Positions 1 through 12,400 of a stretch of 64,000 nucleotides of DNA are shown piece after piece. Below the pieces are notes generated by a model. The model did not search any database, was not told the DNA's origin, and saw only the letters and a program-made list of their open reading frames with translations. Source of the DNA: Aphis gossypii. Its lineage: Eukaryota > Arthropoda > Insecta > Hemiptera > Aphididae. Position 1 is the first letter of the stretch, and every line of letters begins with the position of its first letter. The position numbers and the translations under genes are program-made. Where the stretch lies: contig NC_065530.1 in the NCBI RefSeq assembly GCF_020184175.1, positions 42,447,260-42,511,259 on the forward strand, read 5' to 3'.

Positions 1-1559
1 TAAGGTCCATCATATTAGATTGTCTATGTACCTATTGTTTTTCTTAAAAAATTTTCAGCCCCTGGTTCACTACAAAACTACAATATACAATATACTGTAA
101 TTAATTGAAATGGTCGTATTTATGTGTTAAAATATGTAAAAGCTGATATTAAAAATATGGTATTATTTAAAAAAAATAATACTACTTCATAATTATAATA
201 CATAGAAAGTTTTTTTTCAAAAATAAACATTTTTTTCGGGAAAATGATTTGTGTGGTGCCATTTAAACGGATCACCTTTTAATTCTTAAAAACATATATA
301 CAAAATACAATAATAGCATCGAGTCAATGCCATCGACATTACCTATTGGCTATTTTCTCGAGATTTTTTTTTTGCGAGCGAAATTTAACACGACTGTTTT
401 ACTAGGTCTTGTTTTTCAAACTTTTACCCTGTCGCTCCTCTGTTGCAGTACATATTATTATTGTAGCTATAAACAGCATAAATAGAGTCACTTGATGTAT
501 ATACAGTAGCATACTTGTAGATGTTTATTGTTTTTGTTGTTTTTGTTGTTGTTGTCGTGCATGTCCACTAAAATAGGATAAGTTTGAGGCTGAGTGTTGT
601 TGTCAACCCCGCATTAAAATGGAAGGGGCTTAGGTTTATATTATGTGTCAAGTGCCAAGCAGTCTGCGGTCATTTACTTTTTGTACAGGACAAAAATCAT
701 TAGGTATATTGTTATTATTCTACTAATTATTGGAAAATGCTTATTGTAGAAAAACTGAAATTGATATAATTTTAATGTGTTACTTACAATAATAAATTAT
801 TGATAACTATTACTTATAAACATGAAAAACTGAGTAAAACTTGTTTAAAATAATTGTTTACGAAAAAAACAATTTTTAAAGAAGTTATGTAACTAAATAT
901 GGTTAGGTATATCTTATAATATAGGTACAATAAATATACTCGTCATATATTTTTTTCTTGCATGTTTACACCCGTTTGGTACCCGCGTCTAGTGTCTACT
1001 CAAAAGGATACCCACTAACCAGTAGCGTATATTTTGAAAATAGCCGCAGGAGTGTCCTCCTTGTCCACTTTATTCAGACATGGACAATTCTCGATTACAA
1101 AAAAAAAAAAAAAATACCCGACGCCTTAGCATTTTACTCATGTTGACCATATATTTATATCCAAACCGCAAAAATAAAATTAATTTTATTATAGATCCGG
1201 CGACACGTTTCGAGGTAATAATATTTTTAAGCTAAGTTTACAGTTTATCTGGAATATCTACAACTTACAAGAAGTATTCGAGATTTAGATATCGGGTCAT
1301 TAAGGGATATATTTCGGAGTTTTGAACATCCTCTGAAAAATCATCCAATGTACAAAACTGAGAAAAAATATTCATTGACGTTAATATGGATTTAATGAAT
1401 AAAACAATCAATATACGGAATACGGATTTACGAAATGTCATAATCATTTCAAAACCATGATTTGTACGGTTTTTATTATGTTTGGCACGATCGTCTTTGA
1501 AACGACGATTATTCCCTAGGTTTCGAAAAAAATAAATTGCAAAAACCGCTCGGTAGCCA
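1..1559. other. Intergenic, upstream of kinase gene
   Basis: No coding region is supported here. The stretch is AT-rich with poly-T and poly-A runs, plus a short imperfect (TTTTGTTG)n tract near 525-556. Open frames at 958-1146 and 1265-1447 are short, lack family resemblance and show no splice context. The stretch ends where CpG density rises sharply at about 1560. Confidence 0.6.
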
Positions 1560-2231
1560 AATTTCAGTAATATTATAATTACTGCGGTCCCGTTGATTCG
1601 ATTTCGCTATAGTTTAATCGCGCGCATGCCGCACGTCAATTGTATTATTGTCGTACGCGTACCGGTCGACGGCCGTCGCTACTCGTCGTCCGTCGGCTTA
1701 TTCTCGATAACGAAAAGAAAACACAAAATATAATTCATCGTCTACCGACCGCCGCATTAGTGAGGGAAACGGCAGTTAGCGCGCGTCCCGTGTCGGCGTG
1801 ACACTTGTTATTCTCGTCCTCTTGTCGTCGGTCTTATCGCGGTGGTCCGTTCCATATAGTCTATGTTTTTGCATTCGCGATTTATGTAATTATTGCAACA
1901 ATAATAATCTGCAATCGCCTCATAGCAGCACTCTGATCGATCCGAGCAACAGTCTTAAAGTTTTCGTCCGTGGCGACCGTTCACGTTGTCGGCTAGATTT
2001 TTTTTGATTTTTTGTTTTTGTTTTTTAACCGATCGACGAGTTCGAATCCGTTTGACGGTGTTGGTGATTTACGGGTTTTAAAATCGAATCTACCTGTAGT
2101 GAGAAACGTTTTTAAAATAAAACACAGTTCGTCGGCCCGGTTTTTTATACTCAGGTATTTATAAAATACAATCACAAATTCTATATAATAATTTAATTCG
2201 CGTATTATGTGTTTTGTGCGTGTCCCTTATA
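1560..2231 (+). promoter_or_regulatory. CpG-rich candidate promoter and 5'UTR exon of the kinase gene
   Basis: Against a very AT-rich background this stretch is dense in CpG (about 1615-1700 and 1740-1990). It lies upstream of the first coding exon of the MLCK-like gene, on the same strand. That coding exon (3386-3477) opens with an AG acceptor and has an in-frame stop before its ATG, so at least one upstream non-coding exon must exist. A possible donor reading ATAG/GTAAAT lies at 2231/2232. The transcription start and the exact exon are not determined by sequence alone. Confidence 0.4.
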
Positions 2232-3385
2232 GGTAAATTAAAATTCAAAATATAACGTTTAAATCCACTTATCGTCATATTTAGTACCGTGAGATTTTTG
2301 AAAAGTTGATTTATAATATTATTTTAAAAAATGGTACCTATCGTAGTGGGTAGAAACTATTGCCTATAATATAAAATGCTGGTTACATATTATTATGTAG
2401 GTGTTTGCTCGTTTCTGATGAATCTGTGATATGGCCGATATGGGTGATATTCGTTGGGTCGTTGCGACTATAATATAATAATTACTATTGTCATAACTCA
2501 TAATCAATAGTAAATACCTACCTAATAATTATTAAAATATAATGAACATAAAAATAAACGGTTTTTTCTTTCAAAAACCCTATGGATAATAATATTCATA
2601 AATTTTATATTGTCAATTTTTTCGCGTGAAACAAAAATATATATCTACCTATTAATGTGACATAATATTATAAGCCATAGTCATAGGTAGATACGTAGTT
2701 TGCGACGGGGTCTTGATTTTGTTTATGGATACTGTATTCTATCGTATGCACAGAACACGCCTTATTATATATGCATGATAGTGTATGGTTGTCTATTTAT
2801 AACTATGTGAGCAAGTAATATTTTATTGCCAATCGCTTCGCCTGGAGATTTTTCGAAAACCGCGATCTCTCTCAAAATCTTAATTCGATAACGGTTTTTG
2901 TATCCCCGTCAGACTCAATCGAAAAGCTTCCAAGTTCCAAGATATCAATGTACCTACGATATACGCAAACAAAGTTAAGGAAATATTATTTCAACACTCG
3001 TCACTCCTTAACTTTACATTTATAGGTATATGAATCGTCTATTTATGAAAGATTACAACTTTCCTAAAGGAATCAAATTCGTATGATCGTTTATTATTGT
3101 TCATTATACCAATTCAGATAGGTTAAATTTAGTTTATATAATTATCTATGATTAATGTTCAAATATCTCGGTACAATTTTTAATTTCCCTAAAACTAACT
3201 CCTTACATAAATCATCATGTTTGCATTCGTGCAGTATGCTTATAAAACTATATGCACAATTTAATATTATAGTAGCATCCTTAACGTGGCGACTTAGAAA
3301 TGGCGCCAAAACGTGAATTTAAAATTTACCTATTGCGCGTATGTTTTCCTCCATTAATATAGTTTGTGTTTTGTTATATTTTTAG
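2232..3385. other. Probable first intron of kinase gene
   Basis: AT-rich and non-coding. It runs from the candidate donor at 2232 to the clear acceptor (polypyrimidine tract then TTTTTAG) at 3385. No gene or recognisable repeat is seen. Confidence 0.4.
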
Positions 3386-3443
3386 AGGACGTCAACAAAC
3401 GGTTATCTTCAATCTCTAGGGTGCTAAGACTCCTGAAGCAATC

Positions 3444-6400
3444 ATGATTAAAGTGGACGAATCGGATCCAATAGGAGGTAAAAGTGTTCTTTTCGATCGT
3501 TTTACTTCTAATTTACTGTAACATTAATTTAAGTATTTCGTATAATACACAAAAAACAAAAACATACATGTCGTAGTACAATATATGGAGGACATCTTTG
3601 GAACCATGTTTCTCAATAATAAGTCTTAAATTCCCTCATTATTTAGGAAATATATCTAAATCTCGATTTATATTTTTTTAAGTCCTATTGTAAAATTGAT
3701 TTAGAAACTTAGAGTAAAAAAAAGTTTTATTTGTGGAGTCCTTAAATTTCATTGTCCTATACAAATTATATGCTCTTGGTCTGTAAATCCTGCAATAGGT
3801 ATCTCAGTATCTAGTATGACTGTTGTATATGTGTAAGTTTGGATTAAGTCCTTTATGGATAAGCACTAAATATATTATACTATAGTTGACCCCGTGCACT
3901 TCGTTGTTCGTCAAAAATTCCAATTCTATAATATGTTTCAAAACTTAGACATTTACATAAACTATTTTCAATCTCAAAAAACTTGTGCAAGCACCACTTT
4001 AAAATGCGAATTTTGTAAAATACTCTCTTATTGCACACTAAACTTATCGTACGAATGTACTGTATAAATTGCAAGCTTCGATCTATATTATTGTTCAGAC
4101 TCTACGTTTATTAGCCAGTGAATTAGTCAGGTTAACGCCATTAAGCTTGGCGTTACCCGTGAGACTCTTATGATTATGCGAGCAGTATATTATCAGGTAG
4201 GCAATTCACCTGTGGAGGATTTGCAAACCCCACGAGATATGTACGTAAGTTTATAATTTCTAACCCTTAAGTTTCAAAGTTATATCAATTTTTTTTTGTT
4301 ACTACGGTGGATAAGATACTATGATGTGTCATCTTGTAGTTTTTATATTGTTGGTATAACAACCTTGCTTATTTTTTTTAGTTTTTTTTTTAACTTATTT
4401 TTACTATAATTTAAATCCTTTAAAATTAAAATCGGGTGACGTGGTGACACTTATGAAGGTATTTGAAACAAATCTGTGGAAAAAAAAAATAAAAAAAGTT
4501 AAATAGCGTCGTCACAAAAAAGGCAGGTACATAAAAAAGCCCTATTTTTTAGATATATATAAGGATATTGTATTATATAAATTTTATAACAATCAAAATA
4601 ATAAACTATTGCTGTCTTATTCTTTATCAAAAATTTGAACTAGGTAACATTGGCTTAGAATTAAGTAATTAGCTATTATAACTAGCCACGGCTATTGCCG
4701 TTACTGTTATTAACTTTTGTTAAAAATAAAATAAATGTCACTTCAAAGTATGAATTGTACTAAAATTTAAAGTAGTTACTAACTCAATTTAATGAATTTA
4801 AATTATAAGAAATAGTTTTACTTTGTTTATCAATATTTTCGTCAGTTAAAATATTGGATTTAAATTTACATAATCAAAATGTTAATTTGGAAAATATAAA
4901 TTATAGGTCCTGACCCCGTGCACTTCGTTGTCCGTCAAAAATGTTAACTATACAATATTATTTAAACTTTGGAATTAAATTTATTATTTACTATTCGGTG
5001 TAAATGTGTAATGGTATTCAAAACTTAAAAAAATTTATCGACCTTCTTGAATTTCAAAAAGCTTATGTAAGCAGCACTTTAAAATGTAAATTTAGTAAAA
5101 TGCTTTGTAATTACACACTAACTTGGTGGTACGAAGGTACCATGAAAATTGCAAGCATCGAGCTATCATTGTTCAGGCTCTAGCGCTCTATGTGACTACG
5201 TCCATCAGTCTGTGAGTTAGGATACATTCGATTATAATATTTAATATTTATATTAGGTATATTATAGCCATTTTATTGCTTTGCGTTGCCCGTGAGACTC
5301 GCTTATTATGTGAGCAGTAGATTATCAGGTAAGCAATCCACCACAGGTGGTTTACGGACCCTACGAGGTACGTAAGTTTATAATTTCTAATTCTTAAGTT
5401 TCAAAGTTATATCAAGTTTGTTATTTTACTTGATCCAATCTACGGTGGATTAGATACAATAATGTGCTATCTGGTGGTTTTTGATATTGCTGATATAACA
5501 ATCTAAATTCACCGGGGAAAAATTATCAATTATTACAAAATACAGCGTTGTAACTTGTATCGTTGAATCTCGGTATTTGTCGGTACAACTTCCCAAAGTT
5601 TCATCGCGATGGGATGTAACATGGTCAACATTAGGTTATGTGTTATTTTTCCGCGCTGCGCCGTATTATGATAATGAAAAATAAACATTTATAAATAAAT
5701 AATAACTCAATTAACTTACATCATTGAAATTAAGCTTAAAACCTGCTCCACAATATACTCTTTCGTTAAAAAAAAAAAAATGAAGATAGTCGGATGAATG
5801 GTTTCCGAGAACATGCGTGATGCGTGACAAAGATTTTCATTTCACACTTATATAATATATAGATATTATAAAAATTAAAATTAAATGATAGTGTGAGGAA
5901 TGTATTAATTTTGTTGTATAGAGAATATATTTTGAATGTTGTAAGATTTATTAATGAATCATGAGATGGCGCCAATGCAATGATAATTTAGGACATTTTA
6001 AAATGAGATGAGATAAGAAATTGAACAAATCCAAGATCGCAAATTAGTTGTGGCATACGCGTGGGGGGGGAGGTATTCAATGGGACTTTAAATGAATGAG
6101 AGGGAAGTTAGGACGTGTGGCCTAGTCGGTGACGAGAGTATTTTTTTTATTTATAGCTTTTAGCAGTGGCATATTTAGGGGGGGGGGCAATAGCACTGGG
6201 CATAAACACTTTTTTGGGGGGCAGTAAATTTAACTGGAAGGTCTTATTTTTAAACTGATTTAAACAATAGTAAAAAAAAAAATTTAACCCAGGGCTGAAA
6301 AATCCTAAATACACCTCTGGCTTTTAGGATAAACTATTAAGCTCGACAATTACAAATTAACAATACCTACATACATTTACAACATTATTTACAATTTAAA

Positions 6401-9400
6401 GGGTTAGGAGATTACTTATATATTTCTTAGTGAGATTTAGGTTATGAAACATGGGCTGGAATGTGATTGTTGGGGAATAAATAAATTTATACCTATAAAT
6501 AACTAAATGAGGATAGATTATTTTAATCATTTAAATGTCATGTTTTTTATAAAACGTGAGTTTAGGGATGAAGTCAGAACATAAGATTTTAATTCTATGC
6601 ATAATTTTAGGAGGGGTCTTGACCCTTGAGGGCGATAAGCACGTAGATTTGAGTATCTATACTTATCTAAGCGTTTTAAATAACAACAAAATGATAGAAA
6701 TTATCCATGATTTTCGTACTAAAAGTATTTGACATAATAATATACATGACGAAACCAACACAGACCCCTCTCCTTAAATCCACTTTTGTGTATGAAACTT
6801 TTGAAATCTGTTTATATTATTATTAGTGAGTGAGCAGTTATAACAGTACCGGGCATTTGATAGACAAAAACGAAGTGTGTAGAGACGGTAAAGTACATTT
6901 AATAGTTATTACCTAAAAAAATTTTAAATTTTTAAACATTACTCGGGACGCGCGCGCGCGCGTATAGAAGAATGAATATAATGGTATATAACTGCAAGCT
7001 ATAATACGCGGTACGGATTTCGCGAGACTCGTACGTGGGCGGTGACGAGGTGGAAAAAAACCATCACAATACATGAAGAACACGGCTGCCGTTGTCCGAG
7101 CTCTTCGGTCCGGTGAGCGTAAAGTATTTGCGAGATCAGCAGCGGCGACACTATAATAGTCTATAACATAATAATAATACGCCGGCCGTGCTAAAATTAG
7201 ACAGTCCGACGCGTATCTCCGACCGCTGACCGGACGCTGTCTTTCTTTTCTGCTACCGCGTTAGCGTAGTAATATTATTATTATTATTACTATTACACGC
7301 GTGTATTTGTATATATATAATATTAATAATATTAAAATATATTATTATAAACGTACATCGTACCACGGCATAAAAGTAATTTTTTTTTTTTTGGCAACAA
7401 TGACCACATATTTTTTTTTTTTGTTTTCCGTCCGAGTGTACGAAAAATTCACCTATTTATAAAAGCCCCGCAAGCCGAGTCCACCAACTACGCACACGCC
7501 ACTGACTCTATTACTCCTCTAAACCGCCTTAACGGTGTGTAATGAATGACGCCGCGATCACCGTATAATGTACCAAGTGTGCGTTGCGAGTGCATACCTA
7601 TAGCTTTTGAACGTTTGCCAACCGAATTTCCGTACCATTCTCTGGCATAGTTTTTTTTACTATTTCGTCTTACTCCTTCGTTGAGGAAACAACCAAAAAA
7701 TCTCGTAAACATGTTTCATAAACTTAATAGATACTGATGGGAGATAAATAATTGGCCTTTTAGCACATTATGATAGTATGAACTTTAATTAGAGATATGA
7801 GTAGGTACCCATAAAAATTAGATGCCTAAAAGAAAGTATTTCAATACTATTTAAAAAAAAAAAAGAAAAAAAATCATTCACAGTACTTCCACAAGGAATT
7901 AATATAAATAACAATAGATATGAGAAAATTAAAAACATAATACACAATTGTTAATATGTAATACACACAATTTTATTGTAAGTTTTACAACAAATCTTAT
8001 AAAATACATCAGATTAAATACATTTTTGTGTTAGGTACGTTGTAATTATTGAAAAGAACATTTTATAAACAAATCGTAATAATAATAAATACACTATATT
8101 TAAACTTTCAAAAAATCTTGGGCTTCGTCTTGCATCCTGTACTGCATGTTCTTGACTTCTGAACACCATGTATCCAGTCTACCAATCATACCTGATATTG
8201 GTGTTTTATTCATCACTCTAGGTTGAACCCATTCCAAGTATACACCTTCACTGACTTGATCGATTTTACCCTTTACTAGGCCTAATGATAATGCTTTCAT
8301 TACCAACATTTCAATCTGTTCTAATGATAATTGTGTCTCAAGTGCAATCTCTTGGAACGATAAACACCTGTTTTTAGCTTGGCGTTTGAATGTCATTTCC
8401 ATTAAACAAAGTAGTGATATTTTTTGTCTGAGTTTATGTTCTTGAACTGCTATATCAGGTATAGAAGCCCACTGTGGTTTCATTTTGGCGAATTTTGTGA
8501 TGTCTCCAGTGTTGAACGCATTTAATAGTTCAACTAACCAATAATTTGTTGTGTTTGTTAATGAATCTAAAATGGGATGCATGAGCAGTTCACCCAAATT
8601 ATAGATATCATCACTAAGTAATGCAGCAAGTCCCAATAAAAATGCGTTTCTTATTTGATCTGGTTGGCTAATAGTAGACAAATCGATTGCACCCAAATAC
8701 TTCAAACAAGTACGGTAGTATTCAGTGTGCTTTCCTTGAATACGATATAGATGACTGGCCAATAAATAATATCGGCTGTGCACAGGAGATATTTCATCCA
8801 AATCACTCAACAATTTATCAACATCAGTAATAACAATCAAACAGTCTTGTTGATTTTTCAATTTATCCAAAAGTATTTCACCTTTTAAAACTTTAGCAAA
8901 AATTAAAGCTTCGACTTTGTCTTTAACTTTGGGTTCCAGAGTTTCTAAAAATGTAACTGCTTCCTTTGGATCCTTAATAAATGGAATCACATATGAAACA
9001 ATTTCAACCAAAGCAAAAGAATTCATTTTGCCTTCTATTGGTTGGATAAATGTATTATAGAAACTCAATAGGTCAACTTTTTTTTGAACGTTAGTATCCT
9101 TAACATAAGCCAAGAGTTTTAAAGTCAATTGATGCCATAATTTTTTAGTTTGTAATTCTTCCAATTCAGACATTTCAACTTCAGGTTGTGCCATGTTTGT
9201 ACTAAAACAAAAAATTATACCTAGATTAAATAATTTTTATTTCTAAGTACAATACGTCAATAAGAATTAAATTATTGTGATTATTTTTTTAGAACTAGAA
9301 CCTAGTTTTCCATACAAAGATATTACAATCCGCAGAGGAGTAGATATGAAAGAACACTATGAACTACAATCTGAAATTGGACGGTAAGAATTTCTATACA

Positions 9401-12400
9401 TTATGCACAAAACTTTAACTATTAACTTTTTTCATTTAAGAGCCAGACCATTAAATAATACTAATTTTAATATTTGCTCTAAAAAATAATGCATAATATG
9501 TCACATATAATTCATTACTATAGTTATGATAATAACTTATTCAAAAAATAATAAAAACTTGAAACATTAATGTACATTATATGCATACAGTACTTCTGCC
9601 AAATCTCTAACTTAATCTAAAACTATAATTAATATTTCAAATAAATACCTGTAATATTAATTATAAATTATGCATACAAATAGTGCTAAAAAGATAAATT
9701 ATTAAACCGTAGGTTGTGCACAAAGTAAATTATTATTTACTGGCACTAGCAGAGTTTGACCAAATATTCCAACTATGTGATAATGACCATCACGACCATG
9801 TTAGCTGGCTTTAAGCTATTTATAAAATATACAAAGCTTTTAATGCCAACTGTCTAAAAACAACTTAAACTCTATGGTAATACTGTTGTGAAAATCCTTT
9901 CAAAAAATAATTTCTTCTGATTTCATACCTTATTATTTCATTCAAAATTATAAAAACAATTTTATTTAAAACGAACATTTAGCACTAATATTTTTGGATT
10001 TAATTACTTTAAGAATTATAAAAAATTTTAGTAGATCAAACAAATTATCTAAAAAAAATTTAAAATTTTTAAAAACAAGTTTATTTTAAACATTAGGTAT
10101 TCATTTTTAATACAAACACATTGCTAAGTATTGTAAACATTTAAAAAGTATGATAATAACAAAAATATTTTGGCATTAGCCGTTTATAAATAAACATCCA
10201 TATTGTAAACAAATTAATAAATTATATTTTTATTGTGAGCATACAAATAATTTAAATATAATATAAAGGCCTTATTGGATATAATATGTTAAAAATATTC
10301 TTGTTAATACTTCTGATTTAAGTTTATAACAATTAAAAAGTTCATCGCCAAATAAATTATATTCTTTTAATAGTACCTATATAGCTTATAATACATTTTT
10401 TGGGTAAGAAAATATTTTAATGAATTTGTTTACAAAAGATTTATATTATAAAAATATCAATGTTATGTTATTAATAAAGTTAAATTAAAAAATTCTGAAT
10501 GAAAATTAATCGTAAATTAATAGTACCTATTGGCTATTTCATGATAGAAGAAATATTTACCTTCTCGGCTACATCTGTAGTTAATTTTTTATATAAACAT
10601 TAATGGTAGTAAATAGGCATTGAATGATGATGAACATAGTTAAAGATTATAATTTAAAAAAAAATATAGCTATTGTGTTTAAATTGTTTTATTTTATTTT
10701 ATAAAATAAATTTTTTTAATAAAAAATCAATCCAAAGTAATTAAGTACATTGTTATTTATAAAAATGTCTTTAACAGTATGAGTTATTTACTTAGTAAAA
10801 TAAATAAATTAATATATTATATCCCTACTAAGTATATACCTACATTTTCTTAAAATATAATGATTTATAATTTAAAATTATTAAATTAATAATTGAATGA
10901 TTTTCATTTCTCTTAAAACACTGTTATAAGTATTATAAGTACTAATTATTTATACTATGCTCATATATAGTTTGACATATTTTGAAATAAATAACTTAAT
11001 AAAAATTGCATATATTGAAAATCATTGTCAACAATATACTACTCGAATATGTGTTAATATACATAGATAGATGCTATCAAAATGAATTTTCCTACAATAT
11101 GCATAAAAATGATAATTATTTTTCAAAATAGTTCAATTTTCAATTTTGTTGATAGAAAAATGTTCGAATTTTCAACTTTTAGTTTTAAAACAATAGAAAA
11201 ACAACTAAAAGTATACATTTCTGTCGAGTCATTGTGTCCTAATAATGAACGAATAATTTGTGCTCACGAATTACTTAGATACAGCTTTAAAAATATATTT
11301 TCAAACGAACTTAATGTTATTAAATAATAGTGAAATAAAAATGCACAATACTTACATTGTAATTCCAATAAATTGACACGAAAGTGTTCGAAGATGAAAA
11401 TTGATCTCGGTTTGTTGAGCAGTAATGCTTTAAATTAATACGAAATAATATCACGAATCACCATTCACGAAACAAAACATTGATAACAAAATATACAATT
11501 CACGATTCCGGCATTATTTTCGTCATTAGAGGAGGAGACTATTGCAGTGGTACCAACTGTTGTCGAACATTATTTCAAATATTGTACTGTCAAACGTTCT
11601 TGTTCGTAAAATAAATTTAAACACGGGCACACGCCACACGGCTATGTAGTATGTAGTGCGATTTATAGGGCTCTAGCTTATTATTAGTCATTCAGCATCC
11701 AACAATAAAATTATAATGCGCCTATATACCTAACTAATGTAAATATTTAGCTAGTCGTACTATAATCTATTCAATAGACCCTATTATTGGTACAAGCCTT
11801 TTAGATAATACCACATTCATATATGCGATTATAAAACAAATAATAATGAGAAGACTTAACGATGTTAATTGTTAACAAATAACAATAATCATGATAATAT
11901 AATATAGGTAGTAACTAAAAACTAGTAAGAATGTAGTACCTACTAAATACCTATATAATACATTTATAATAACTATTTTATATTATAACATATGCATTTG
12001 TTTTTTTTTTTTTTAAAGGGGGAAATTTGGTACAGTGTTCAAATGTCGAGAAAAAGCTACGAGTCTTATGTTAGCTGCTAAATTCGTTGGCATTGTTCAC
12101 AAACAAGATCGTCGAAACGTGGAAAGAGAAGTAGAAATAATGTGTGAACTTCAACATCCCAGATTGATACAACTCTACGACGCTTTTGAATCAAATAATG
12201 CAATGTGCTTCATTTTAGAACTGTAATTGGAGTATTTGATTATTATTGAATTTAATTTTTAAAATCTTAAATAATATTTATTATCGTATTTTAAAATTCT
12301 TGGCATTTTTTATTTTATTTACATAGTATCCAATCCTGCGGAAATATAAACTTCTATTTTTCAAGTGAGACCCTCCTTTTCTACTGTAAAATATTTAATT

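Noticed and set aside
7488..7712. 74-codon - strand frame with basic composition
   Set aside because: It follows CpG-rich promoter-like DNA on the other strand. I could not match it to any transposase or gene family.
11082..11327. 81-codon + strand frame
   Set aside because: Lies in a kinase intron, is AT-driven in composition (Ile/Phe/Lys/Asn) and has no recognisable domain or promoter.
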